Below are positions 24,064 through 34,102 of a stretch of DNA of 64,000 bases, piece after piece. Source of the stretch: Apricaphanius iberus (Eukaryota; Chordata; Actinopteri; Cyprinodontiformes; Aphaniidae). Below the pieces are notes generated by a model. The model made no database searches. It was not told where the DNA came from and worked only from the letters and a program-made list of their open reading frames with translations. The stretch covers positions 1,877,501 to 1,941,500 of the forward strand of contig JAPXFQ010000074.1 in the NCBI GenBank assembly GCA_028564705.1. The letters are read 5' to 3'. The position numbers and the translations under genes are program-made. Position 1 is the first letter of the stretch. The number at the start of each line of letters is the position of its first letter.

Positions 24064-24347
24064 TTTGTATTACTATCCTTCTTAGGACCGGTTTTGGGAT
24101 ATTCACGAAGCTTCTTAGGACCAATAGCCCTTGTTAAGCCCGAAGTCCGGTCCCAATACGGTGGACTCCCCTTTAAGGGTTAGGGGTTAGGTTTAGAGGT
24201 ATGGTGAGAATTGAGCTTTAGTTACGGTTAGGAATACATAAGTAATGGTTAGAGTTAGGAAAAGTCTCTAGGTATGGCATAAAACCAGTTATTAAAATCA
24301 ATGGATGTCAATGGACAGTCTTATAAGGGTATGGATAGCAATACAAA
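24064..24347. mobile_element. MITE-like element between TG repeats
   Basis: Ends TTTGTATTACTATCC (24064-24078) and, inverted, TTTGTATTGCTATCC (24333-24347) match at 14 of 15 positions. The 284-bp interior is non-coding and includes AAGGGTTAGGGGTTAGG, a telomere-like string. A TG-rich stretch precedes it and a long (TG)n follows. This repeat type with TTAGGG-like interior is familiar from fish genomes, but I cannot assign a superfamily. Confidence 0.55.
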
Positions 24348-24349
24348 CT

Positions 24350-24376
24350 TGTGTGTGTGTGTGTGTGTGTGTGTGT
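24350..24376. repeat. (TG)n microsatellite
   Basis: About 13 perfect TG units directly after the MITE end. Confidence 0.9.
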
Positions 24377-24479
24377 GCATTTGTGTGTTGAGGGGGTGGG
24401 CGTGGTAGAACCACCCCGGCACAAAAATTGAAGTAAACAGATATAGAAATGTGCAAAAGTTAAACAATTTAAGGCATGG

Positions 24480-24900
24480 GTACTTTATTTGTATAGCTCA
24501 TTTTCAACAACAAAGGAATTCAATGTGGTTTGGGTAATTAAGGGATAAAATAAAAGCTACCATAAACTAACAAAAAACTATGAAACACAACTTTAGATGC
24601 ACAAATCATGATACATTAAAATATATATGATATTCCAGCTATTATCAATTAGTTACTCCAAAGCAGCTATGAACAGATGGGTTTTTAGCCTTGGTGTAAA
24701 AACTTCATCAGCAGTTGTCAAACCAACACTAAAGAACAACCTAAACAACACCTTTAAAACGTTGAATACGACACGTCATAAAAAGCTATATTTAAATAAA
24801 AATAAAACTGCCAAGGAGCGTTTAGAGGGGTGCAGAATGAAAGTAAAGCATTTCCTTAAAAATGATATTTGAATAAAAATACAAAAAAATTTACATTTTG
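24480..24900 (-). repeat. Antisense LINE 3' UTR-like fragment
   Basis: The segment TACTTTATTTGTATAGCTC followed by CAACAAAGGAATTCAATGTG is the complement of a LINE 3' end of the type TTGAATTC...GTGCTATACAAATAAAG. It has no coding capacity. The short plus-strand frame at 24627-24872 is not a gene. Confidence 0.4.
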
Positions 24901-25404
24901 ACGGGCACAACAATGCCTTTATGTTTACATTTACCAGCACTTAGCGGCTGCCATTGCGGATTGACAGATTCATTCTCTACTTCCAACAGTATGGTCGGCA
25001 CAGCTTGGCTGGCACAGCAAAAAATGGCGGAATTGGCAAGTCAAGCAGCTGTTTCAGAGCCCCGGAGATATTGTTTTTCCGTCTCAGGAGAGGAGTGACC
25101 AGAGAAGAGCAGAAACTAAAGTAAATTTAGTTGAAGCCTACTCTATGGACTCACATAAAACATTTCCACGGTATCAAACACACGCAGAAACAGCGGATTG
25201 GGAAGTTAACTCACTTGCTAACTTAGCTAAAGTTAGCTGTAAATTAACGTCCACCACCATACATTTTTCACACCCGGTTCAGGCTGGTCACTGGACATAT
25301 TGGCAGCAAACCAGGCAATCCAACGGTTGGAATTATTTTTCTATTGTTGTAACTACAACCTAGACACACTAGATGTTGCTATCGTGTTCATGTTCCATAT
25401 CCAA

Positions 25405-25680
25405 CCTGTAATGCAGAACTATAGGCCAATCGCTAATCTTCTGTTCATCAGCAAGATTACTGAAAAAAGCTGTTTTTCAACAGTTAAATACCTTCCTAAC
25501 AATGACCAACCTTTTGAAACCTTTTCACTCTGGTTTCTGATTTAAATAGTTAAGTCATCCCCTAAGGTCAGGTGTCTTCCCCCAGGCTTTTAAAACAGCA
25601 CTTATCAAGCCATTGCTGAAGCCTGGTGGAAGACACCTGACAGGAGGAAAGAGTTAACTATTTGAATTAAAGCAGGCCTA
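25405..25680 (+). repeat. L2 RT fragment with an adjacent foldback
   Basis: Two pieces of L2 reverse transcriptase occur in the wrong order: QNYRPIANLLFISKITEK at about 25411-25465, then SGVFPQAFKTALIKPLLKP at about 25569-25625, which in an intact protein precedes the NYRPI block. The second piece is followed by an inverted copy of itself: CAGGTGTCTTCC...CAGGCTT on the left pairs with AAGCCTGGTGGAAGACACCTG-type sequence on the right, arms about 25541-25592 and 25613-25665. Inference: a rearranged insertion with partial inversion. Confidence 0.6.
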
Positions 25681-26524
25681 ATAACAGGGAAACCTTTCTT
25701 AAGAAAAAATGTGGGTAAGATATCGAGACAGTAAGAGGAGGAGTTTTATTGGGTTATGATTTCATCAAAGCCTTTGGGTTTAGTTTGGAATTCTGACCTT
25801 TTCTCTGCATTGGTATTGAGGGGGGACAAAATATTAAGGGGTTTGGTAATAATGTACAGATTGACCCTGTAATTGTCACTGTCTTTTCATTAAAAAAACT
25901 GACAAATTCATAGCAAGCCCTGGTGGATTTAATTTACAGGGAACTGGGGTTGCCACAATTTACCAGTTTCACTATTAATCGTGGTGTGAAACGTTTCAGT
26001 TAAGCCAACGTAAAGACTTCCCCAACACCATCAAAAAATAAATAAAAATTATAATAATATGCTGGAACAAAAGACATAAGAGCACCACCCACACAGACCA
26101 AAAAACGTTATTCCAATGGTAAAACACTATGCACTGGAATCATGGCTGTAGCTGCATAACAGACAGCAACCACCACCCTATACCAATTCCACCTCCAAAG
26201 TGCATGAATTATCTTGTCTGGGAATATTTTGGATACGTAAATGATTCTTAAGGATAATTCAAGGATGATAGGTCACCCATCTGCAAAGCTTGTAAAAAAA
26301 AAAAAGTTGTGGCCAAAGGATTCAACTTGTTGCATCTCCGAAACCACCATATAGCCTGCAATCAAAGATAGGCTAAATTTCAATCGAGTCTTATTGCATT
26401 AGTGATTTAAATGATTTCAAAGTAATATTAGAACAATACAGTGAATGAGGGTTTAATTAGGGGTATAGTATGTAGGGTACTAATTAAGGTTTACTTTGTT
26501 TTTGTCTATAACAAGTGTTATTCT
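25681..26524. other. Non-coding DNA, nothing recognised
   Basis: About 840 bp of AT-rich sequence with no open frame of note and no visible terminal repeats. Confidence 0.45.
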
Positions 26525-26526
26525 CT

Positions 26527-27290
26527 AGCAAGGCAAGGCAACTTTATTGGTTAAGCACACTTTCAACAAGGCAATTCAAGGTGCTTTGGGTGACTTGGGG
26601 AGTAAAAGCATTAAATACAACACTTGATACACAAAACATATGACACATTCAAACATATGAGATTACTGCTATTATTGATAACTTACTCAACGGCAGCTCA
26701 AAACGTTTTTGGCTTTGATTTAAAGCAACTTAGTGTTTCAGCAGTTTGTGGTGTGGTGTGGAAGTTTGTTCTAGATAAGAGGAGCATTGAAACTGAAAGC
26801 TGCTTCTCCATGTTTGGTTCTAATTCAGGGGATGATTATTAGTAGACTAGAGCTGGAGTTCCTGGGGGTTTGGTATAGTGACAACAGATCTTCAATTTAG
26901 AGTACTTTGGGTGCCAAGCCATTTTATGATTTATAAACTAGTAAAACTATTTTATAGTCTATCTTCTGAACTACAGGGAGCCAATGTAAAGACTTGAAAA
27001 TGGGGATGATGTTTTTTTTCTTCTAGTAAGGATGCTAGCAGCAGTGTTCTGCTCTTGCTGTATGACTTTTTAGGCAGACTTGTGAGGACACTCTTACAGT
27101 AATTGATCCGACTGAAGATAAACGCACGGATGAGATTTTTAGGTCCCGTTGCAGCATTAGTCCTCTAATCCTATAATCCCATCTGATAGAAGGCTGTAAG
27201 CCTGGAGGTTCATATCTGAGTCCACCTAGATTTCAGGCCTGACCAGTAGTGTCTAGAAGTATTGACTTAAACTGTGTTGCTGACTATTAA
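26527..27290 (-). mobile_element. L2 LINE 3' part, antisense (TTGCC-tailed family)
   Basis: On the minus strand this copy ends in the same TTGCC tail (seen as AAGGCAAGGCAA at 26529-26541) and the AAAGTGTGCTTAACCAATAAAGTT 3' end type. Its coding part, seen inverted, includes the complement of the LTGLPKKS / [10 protein letters not shown] and NAAARVL regions (plus-strand landmarks GGGAGCCAATGTAAAGAC, TTTTTAGGCAGACTTGTGA, CAGTAATTGATCCGACTGAAG). Many substitutions and small deletions make it non-functional. The 72-codon plus-strand frame at 26624-26842 is antisense noise. Confidence 0.75.
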
Positions 27291-27663
27291 TCGTTCCTCT
27301 TCAGGTAAAAAATTAATTACATTTTGTTGTGATTCAGATGGAGAAAATTATGGAACATCCATCCATTGATTTTCTCAACGCCTTCACTTTGGCTGGGCTC
27401 AGTCATCTGATTACATCATAATGTCAAGCTGAGTGTCATCTCCATTGTTCTGGTAACAAATCTTATTGGTTTTTATAATCTTGGCCAGTGGAAGCACATG
27501 TGTATTAAAAAGGGGTTCAAGTGAGAGAGGGTCATGTGACCAAGATGTCAGCTTAGTGGAGAAGCTCTGACACTATGTACCAACTTCTTTAAAATTTATG
27601 AATAACTCTAACAAACTGCCAAGAACCTTTTAAAAGCTACAAGATATTGATATATCAAAACCT

Positions 27664-28660
27664 TTGGCTAAAAAACACTGTTACATTTTCACTCGTGGAT
27701 GCAAGACGGTCCCTATAACAACTCTCACTAGTCCACCAACTAGAAGTGATGCTAGCATAGAAGAAATAATGCATCTGCTCAAGTCACTGCAGGCACCTTC
27801 CCCCGGTGTCCATCCATCCTTTTTTTTCTGTTCCTTCGTTCCTCTTTCATTCTTGCTCCCTATTCTCTCTCCACTGGCCGGCCACTCCAATAGGGAGTTT
27901 GTAGACTTTTTGGTCAAGGGGTTCACCTACAGGTTCCACCCGAGTATAGAGGTCCTCTCTGACAGTTCAGCATGTTTGGCCGACCTGTGGTCCGCCCTGT
28001 CGGAGCCCGACAAGGTCGAGGGGGGGTTCATGATCGGCCCTTTCAGTCGACCCCCTTTCCTGGTCTTCCGGGTCAGCCCTTTGAGCGTTGCCACTCGTAA
28101 GTACTCCAGCAAGAAGCGTTTGATTATACTGTCAGTACCTCACGGTTCTCCTGTGCCCAGCATCAATAGGCTTATCCTCTTCCCCGATATTTCTCTATGC
28201 AGTACGCTACCATAGACCTTATCCGCCTGGCAGGTGTGGGATCCTGGCTTGCCAAGGCAGACATTACCAGCGCTTCAAGGTCCTCCCCCTTGCCCCAGAC
28301 TTCTGCCGTTTTTTTCACGTTTTTTGGAAGGGGGCTTACTACATTTCCGGCTGCAGGAGTATTCCTAGGATCTTTGATTCTCTCTCCGAGGCCCTCTGCT
28401 GGGTATTGCTTAATACTTACTGTCTGCCGTATGTCCATCACCTCCTGGACGACTTTTTGGTCATCACCCCTGATTCTTCTCCACTCCGTTCGGGGCTTCG
28501 CACCCTCACCAAGGCCTTCTCAGACACCCTCTCTCTCACGAGAAACAGTGGGGCCCCTTACTTCTCTGGAGTTTCTTGGCATTACTCTCGACTCAGTTCC
28601 CTTCCAGGCTTCTCAATTTAACTCTGCAGCTTCACAACCACCCCACCTTTTCTCAGAACT
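27664..28660 (+). pseudogene. Tyrosine-recombinase retrotransposon, RT region (DIRS/Ngaro-like)
   Basis: Frame 27664-28215 includes SNREFVDFLVKGFTYRF, GGFMIGPFSRPPFLVFRVSPLSV and KYSSKKRLI, the characteristic N-terminal RT region of YR retrotransposons. After a short deletion the sequence goes on with YATIDLIRLAGVGSWLAKAD and, in other frames, SGCRSIPRIFDSLSEALCWV and LPYVHHLLDDFLVITP, where LDD is the catalytic pair (near 28430-28465). FLGITLDS follows. At least two frameshifts are needed to read it through. These elements copy themselves through RNA and insert with a tyrosine recombinase rather than a DDE integrase. Confidence 0.75.
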
Positions 28661-28899
28661 CCATCATCGATAGTCGCTCACCCTGTACCCTCTCTGTTTA
28701 GCTGTCCGGCTGGAATACCTTCAAGGAATTTCACTTAATGTATGGTCTTTCTTTTCCCTCTCTTATTCCCCTGTCTATCTGCCAGTTCATCTGTAAATCC
28801 CATTCAAACCAAAAAGTCTGAATAGCTATCATCAAATCTTATCTGTCAGGAATCAGCTTCTTCATCAAGCTATCAACAGGTAGCCCCTGTCCAGCCCTT

Positions 28900-29490
28900 G
28901 ACCATAGCCACATATCGATGTTATTGAAAGGTCTTAAAAACTTAGAACCACCCGCTGCTGCTTATCGCTTACCGCTTACCTCCGACCTCCTCACCCAATG
29001 CATTCTCACGAATCTATCCCCCTTTGTCGACCTAACTCTTCAGTCCATGCTCCTGCTCGCTTACTTGGGTTTCCTGCGTTGTTCTGAGTTTGCCCCCCTC
29101 TTCTTCCAGACACGGCCCTTCCATTCACCCCTGTCTTTCAGACATTTCGATTCCCAGTCAGGACACCCTCATTTACACCCCACGTAGAAGTAAAACAGAC
29201 CAGGTTTGCACTTGCTTTTGAATCCACCTATTCTGCCTCAGTTCTGAACTCAGTCCCTACGAACCTATCACCCGCTATGTTCAGTCCCAGTAATCTGCTA
29301 ATGCATCACCATTCAACCCGCTTTTCATCACCAAATCGGGTAGCCTGCTGTCCTGAGCAGGTTTGGAAGGACCGCACTCCCACAGAGGCTTCCTCCAGGT
29401 CTCCAATGACACTTCTCCCAAAGCCATTTAATTATCCAATGCCTTCAATCAACATGCCCACCTATGAACTGAGTGGTCCGGTAAAATGAT
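28900..29490 (+). pseudogene. Tyrosine-recombinase domain of the same YR element
   Basis: Frame 28918-29187 reads LLKGLKNLEPPAAAYRLPLT, TQCILTNLSP and then MLLLAYLGFLRCSEFA, which holds the box-A Arg of tyrosine recombinases (LGFLRxSEF). The C-terminal box (HxxR...Y) is not visible; the part after 29200 is shifted and ends near 29490. Neither split direct repeats nor inverted LTRs were identified, so the ends are unknown. Confidence 0.65.
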
Positions 29491-29900
29491 ATCCTTCTCA
29501 CTCCTACCATCCACCCGTTTGGATGTGATCAGCCCATTAAATGGCCGTTATTAGGGGTTATCACTCCCATTAAATGCCGTCAGATAGTGCCCTCTCTACG
29601 TACTGAAACGTACTTTTCCATTTGGTGTTTAAAACCTCTTCAAATTAGGTTTAGGCATTTAAAAGAAAGTATATTTGTCCTTCTGTAACCTTAAAGTTTG
29701 GACATAAAACTTGTGGGTTGGTTAAAATTGGTTAGATAACTCCAGTTACGATATGCTACTCTGACGAAGTATTTTTGACTTAAGTACGCTTGTACAGTTC
29801 GCTCCTCTCTTTGTACGCATTTTGTTGCACCTTGCATTTCGCCGGGTTCAGTTTATAAACTTTCAATGAAATCCATAACGTTGATTCTGCCACTGACTGA
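29491..29900. other. Non-coding DNA, nothing recognised
   Basis: About 400 bp with no coding frame or terminal repeats visible, between the YR remnant and the candidate first exon. Confidence 0.4.
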
Positions 29901-29924
29901 GCCACAGCGTGTAAGTGGAGTGAA

Positions 29925-29965
29925 AAGCTTTCGGCCAATCAGAGTGCTGCATTTTAACCCTCCAT
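29925..29965 (+). promoter_or_regulatory. Candidate promoter with CCAAT box
   Basis: GGCCAATCAGAG at about 29933-29944 is a textbook NF-Y (CCAAT) site, followed by ATTTTAAC at about 29951. It lies about 130 bp upstream of the ATG of the BED-like exon at 30065. Position and content fit a promoter; expression cannot be judged from sequence. Confidence 0.4.
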
Positions 29966-30064
29966 CTGCCTGCCCTACTTATTCAAATGCTTCGCGCGTT
30001 CAATTCAATTCAGTCCCTAAAGCAAGCAAGCCAGGCTGGCCCGACAACTTTCCAGCTGCGTGCT

Positions 30065-30221
30065 ATGGCTGAACCGCCACATAAAAAGCAGCAAAAACCA
30101 CAGCAGTTTCTCGAAAGCTATCGGGAGAGATGGCCTTGTCTCCAGAGGTCGAGACTGCCCAATCATGCTTTCTGCACCGTGTGTAAGACAGACGTGGACA
30201 TCAGTCACCAAGGAGCACCAG
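30065..30221 (+). CDS. Candidate first exon, BED-zinc-finger-like N-terminus
   Basis: From the ATG at 30065 the frame reads MAEPPHKKQQKPQQFLESYR, then ERWPCLQRSRLPNHAFCTVC and KTDVDISHQGAP. The spacing of aromatic residues before CxxC (WPCL...AFCTVCK...DISHQG) is that of the BED-type fingers that open hAT-like transposases and genes derived from them. The second zinc pair (H..H) would lie after the splice. A splice donor, CACCAGGTAACG, lies at about 30215-30226. An acceptor-like TTTTCACAGG is at 30352-30361, but the sequence after it does not clearly continue the domain. It may be a domesticated transposase exon or a transposon fragment. An in-frame upstream ATG at 29987 also exists. Confidence 0.4.
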
Positions 30222-30369
30222 GTAACGAACTCAGTACCACACACAAACATGCCCCAACCCCCTGAAACATAATATAAAAAATAAAAGGATAAGAAAAAAA
30301 TGGTTCATAGTGTCTAGCTAGCTAAATACAAATATAATTCGTTCTTTCCATTTTCACAGGGCTTTCCAC

Positions 30370-31800
30370 AAGCACCGGCTGCCGGCTTTATAGCCGACTA
30401 CTCAATGAAGTCCAGCCAGCTACTAATTTATGACCAGGATGTGATTCCGCGCAATGCTGTGCACGACGTTAGCACGCCCATCGTATTTTCCCTTTCATAC
30501 TTCAGCATGAGTTCCACTGTGACACGGCTCTATTCTGCTTTCAAATTCCGCTGCTCCGCCCGGTCCTTTAATATACTTTTGTCCGGTCGCACTGAACTAC
30601 TATTCTTCCGCCCGCTCAAGTTGTACCCAGTGTTGTCATGGGGCTCTTGACTCAGGTCTAGCTAAATGGACGATGCGGAAAGGCTAAGTCCACGGCAGCG
30701 TTGTTGTTAAACCAGGCTTTCGGAGCCGTCATTGACGAGAAGCAGAGCGTCATTTTGGTAATTCAGTCCTCCTTTCAAGCGTTCAATTAGTGAAAAAAAA
30801 CGGATTCCTAAGAGCGTATTTTCGTTTGTTTATAAGGGAGAATTATTTGCTGTTTATTTGTGTAGCCACCACTGCACTGTGAACGTGTCATGAACTGAAA
30901 ATAAGAGATTTACAACCACAGAAAGCCCGTTGATGCCATACTATGCCAGCTTGTATTGCCTATTTTTTATTTTTAGCTGTGAAAATCAGTTTTTATTCCT
31001 ACTTTATATGTTGTATAATGATAATAATAATTTAGTGATAATAGTAGTAGTAAAGTAATATTATATTTGAGCAAATATCTGAGAAAATAATACAGCCTGC
31101 TTATTATTCAATTCAAAGATGTCCAATCAGCAGACTCTGGAAGCCTTCTTAAAGAAGAAAAGTGGTCAGTTTAAGTGCTTCAGAGTAGTATTAAGATTCT
31201 GTATTCATCCTAAAAGGGACATTCATTGTTCAAATCAAAACATTTTCAGATTTTTTTTATTTTAATGGTTGCATTTTAATGTACACCTACAAGTGTTATA
31301 TTGTTGCTGCTGCAATATTTTGAGTTGGGCATGGACTCTGATCCTGAATGGGAAGATAGTGACACAGTGAAGTTGATTAAATAGCAGAATGGAGATATGA
31401 AACCATTAAGTTTATAATTTATGTTGGAAACGTCTTTTACTTAAGAGTATTTTTATTTTATTTGTATACATATTCTGGTGTTTACGACGAAGTTAATAAA
31501 TACACATGAATATTGTGCTGTTACTTACATTTACACTATATGGTCAGTCCCCCCCCCTTAAGCTGGCTACTTTCATATTATTGCTGGCTAATCTGTGTCT
31601 ATGTGGAAAGCCCTGTTTTCAATTGTCAAAAATCAAAAAATCAAAAAGTGACAGATAGTTTTGTTTTTCGTTTTTTAATCTAACACAAAAAAAGAAATAT
31701 TGCCTGGTTTTTCATATTTCAATTTTAGACTCGGATCAAATATAAAAAATGGAAAAACGAGCCACAGGGATCTGTACCGGACTGTGGTCCGTGTACGTTT
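30370..31800. other. Non-coding DNA, nothing firmly recognised
   Basis: AT-rich. A short frame near 31120 starts MSNQQTLEAFLKKKSG, a wording reminiscent of the first residues of hAT-like transposases, but it runs only about 50 codons and has no further support. No terminal repeats or RNA genes seen. Confidence 0.35.
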
Positions 31801-31806
31801 AGGCAG

Positions 31807-31923
31807 TTTTAAACAAAGTCGAAAAAACAAGATAACAGCTCGGTATTTTGTTTTTCGCTTCGGTTGGAGGAAACAAAAACATAATACCGAGCTGTTATCT
31901 CGTCTTTTCGACTTGGTTTAAAA
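31807..31923. repeat. Long perfect-type inverted repeat (foldback)
   Basis: The left arm begins TTTTAAACAAAGTCGAAAA and the right arm ends TTTTCGACTTGGTTTAAAA. The arms of about 55 bases share GATAACAGCTCGGTATT exactly and leave a loop of under ten bases near 31860-31868. It is non-coding; a transcript would form a near-complete hairpin of pre-miRNA-like or foldback-transposon type. Confidence 0.75.
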
Positions 31924-32289
31924 CGAAAAAAAGAATAGCCAAACCCGACGGAACCGACCGGTTTGGGTGTATATTATGAGTATATTATGTGTATATGTAA
32001 AAAATTATGGTGTTAGGTACAGGGCTTAAAGTGTCCGGGCACTGTGCCTGAATTCAGGTGTGGGCAATGGCGTTTAAGAATAGAAAATAGTCTTCAGAAA
32101 TGTGTTTTATATGGAATTTTCCTTACTTTACCCTGAATTTGTTTTAATACTTCTAATCATAACATTGTGAAACTGTGGAGGGACTGGTTATGGTTACCCA
32201 AACACAATCAGAAACAAAGGAAGACAGGACACATGTAGTAACTGATACAAAGAAAGATACAAGCAGGGTAAGAAAAATACATTTTAAGT

Positions 32290-33360
32290 CTTTCAAGGGA
32301 TAGACAAGAAAACTAAGGGGTTAAAGCAAGCGTGTAAAAGTATGTTTTTAAAAAAGACTGAAAAACATAAAGAAAGTCTGATGTGCAATGGAAGCTCTTT
32401 TGAGAGTTTTGGGGTGCCAAAAATGCCATTTGATTAATATGGGCATCCATTTGTAGTGCTGATTCTATTTTTACACCAAGATTAAGAATGGTTTGATTAG
32501 GATTAATGGGAAGTGCAGGGGAATCAAAAGCAGAGGATGTTGAGCCATTAAAGGGGTTAAAAACAATAACCTCAGTCTTAGAGTTATTTAAAAGCATGTA
32601 AATAGAGGCAAGCTAGACCAAGAAAACAAGGGCTGTATTGGTTTTTAAGGGAATATAAATCTGGAAATCGTCGGCAAGTGGTAGCGAATATATTTTCAGA
32701 AAATGGCGCCCAGTTGGAGGATGTAGAGGCTGAATAGGAGAGGGCCAAGAATAGAGCCCTCCCCGGTGGGATGCACTGGGGAGGGCAATAAAAGGAGAAG
32801 TCAATAATCGTCACTCTGATTGACCTCTCATGAAAGTGAGATAAAACCAATGAACCCTTTATAAAAACAAAATTTTCAAGGCGGGATAATAAAACATTAT
32901 GGTAGAACCTGTCATATGCAGCTGAGAGGTCCAGCATTATTAAAACAGCATGAAAAAAACTGGAATTAGTGATTAATAAATTGTCATTGATAACTGCTGT
33001 ATGGCCAGATTTGGTGCAATGGATTTTTTAGAACAAGATTGGAATTAATCTAAGACAGAGAAATCACCATTCCAAACAGTTTAGAAAAATACTGAAGTTT
33101 TGAGATTGGACGGAAGTTACCAAGGACATGCATCAAGGTCATACTTTTTCAGCCTGGGTTAAAGAAAAGGTTGGTATTCAGACTGTTAAGTATATATGAG
33201 CCAACCAGTGGGTAAATCTCCTTCGCCAGCCAGGCCAGCACAGTGTCACTAGGGCATTCTGATACAGGTAGCTTATTGATATCTAAACCATAAAATAACA
33301 CCAGGTCTAATATATGAGATTGGTTGTGAGTTGGAAAGTTCACAGCTTGTATTAATCCAA
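32290..33360 (-). pseudogene. Decayed L2/CR1-type LINE, antisense
   Basis: Minus-strand frames give, in protein order: FPTHNQSHILDLVL (end of the endonuclease, frame 33149-33343), LDLSAAYDRFYHNVLLSRLE (RT catalytic Asp block, frame 32584-32937), FATTCRRFPDLYSLK in place of the YADDxQ block, and NNSKTEVIVFNP with LGVKIESALQMD (frame 32313-32597). Part of the RT between endonuclease and SAAYD is deleted. The YADD site is destroyed. It is a third LINE lineage in this window, judged by the VFNPFNGSTSS segment. Confidence 0.75.
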
Positions 33361-34102
33361 AGAATTCAAGTATTTATATTATACATATATATATATTTTA
33401 CAAAAATGGTTTCCCAGGGCAGCACACATGAACATTACATAATAAATAACAAACACAGAAACACAAAATGGGATAAAATTGGCTCAGGGAAAAAGTAATT
33501 AGGTCAAAGCTGTTAATGCTGGTTAGAAAATCATGTGTTGGCTAAAGGACCCAGTCTTTTGAGTTACAAAACTTCATATTTTAATACTATTATGTTCAAA
33601 ACTCAGGGAGCACAGAGATGTGGAAACAAAATGAAAACCTCAGACATAAAACAATGAACCAGCAAAGACAAGAGAACACATAGGGGCATATATACACTAC
33701 CGTTCAAAAGTTTGGGGTCACATTGAAATGTCCTTATTTTTGAAGGAAAAGCACTGTACTTTTCAATGAAGATAACTTTAAACTAGTCTTAACTTTAAAG
33801 AAACACACGCTATACATTGCTAATGTGGTAAATGACTATTCTAGCTGCAAATGTCTGGTTTTTGGTGCAATATCTACATACTGTAGGTGTATAGAGGCCC
33901 ATTTCCAGCAACTATCACTCCAGTGTTCTAATGGTGTAATGTGTTTGCTCATTGGCTAATTGATGATTAGAAAACCCTTGTGCAATCATGTTCACACATC
34001 TGAAAACAGTTTAGCTCGGTACAGAAGCTACAAAACTGACCTTCCTTTGAGCACATTGAGTTTCTGGAGCATCACATTTGTGGGGTCAATTAAACGCTCA
34101 AA

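Noticed and set aside
27540..27660. Start of an L1-type LINE (AAGATG-like string near 27550)
   Set aside because: No ORF1 or further L1 sequence follows; the next coding sequence is a YR retrotransposon.
31120..31270. Transposase start MSNQQTLEAFLKKKSG
   Set aside because: Only about 50 codons, no downstream domain and no terminal repeats; too little to call.
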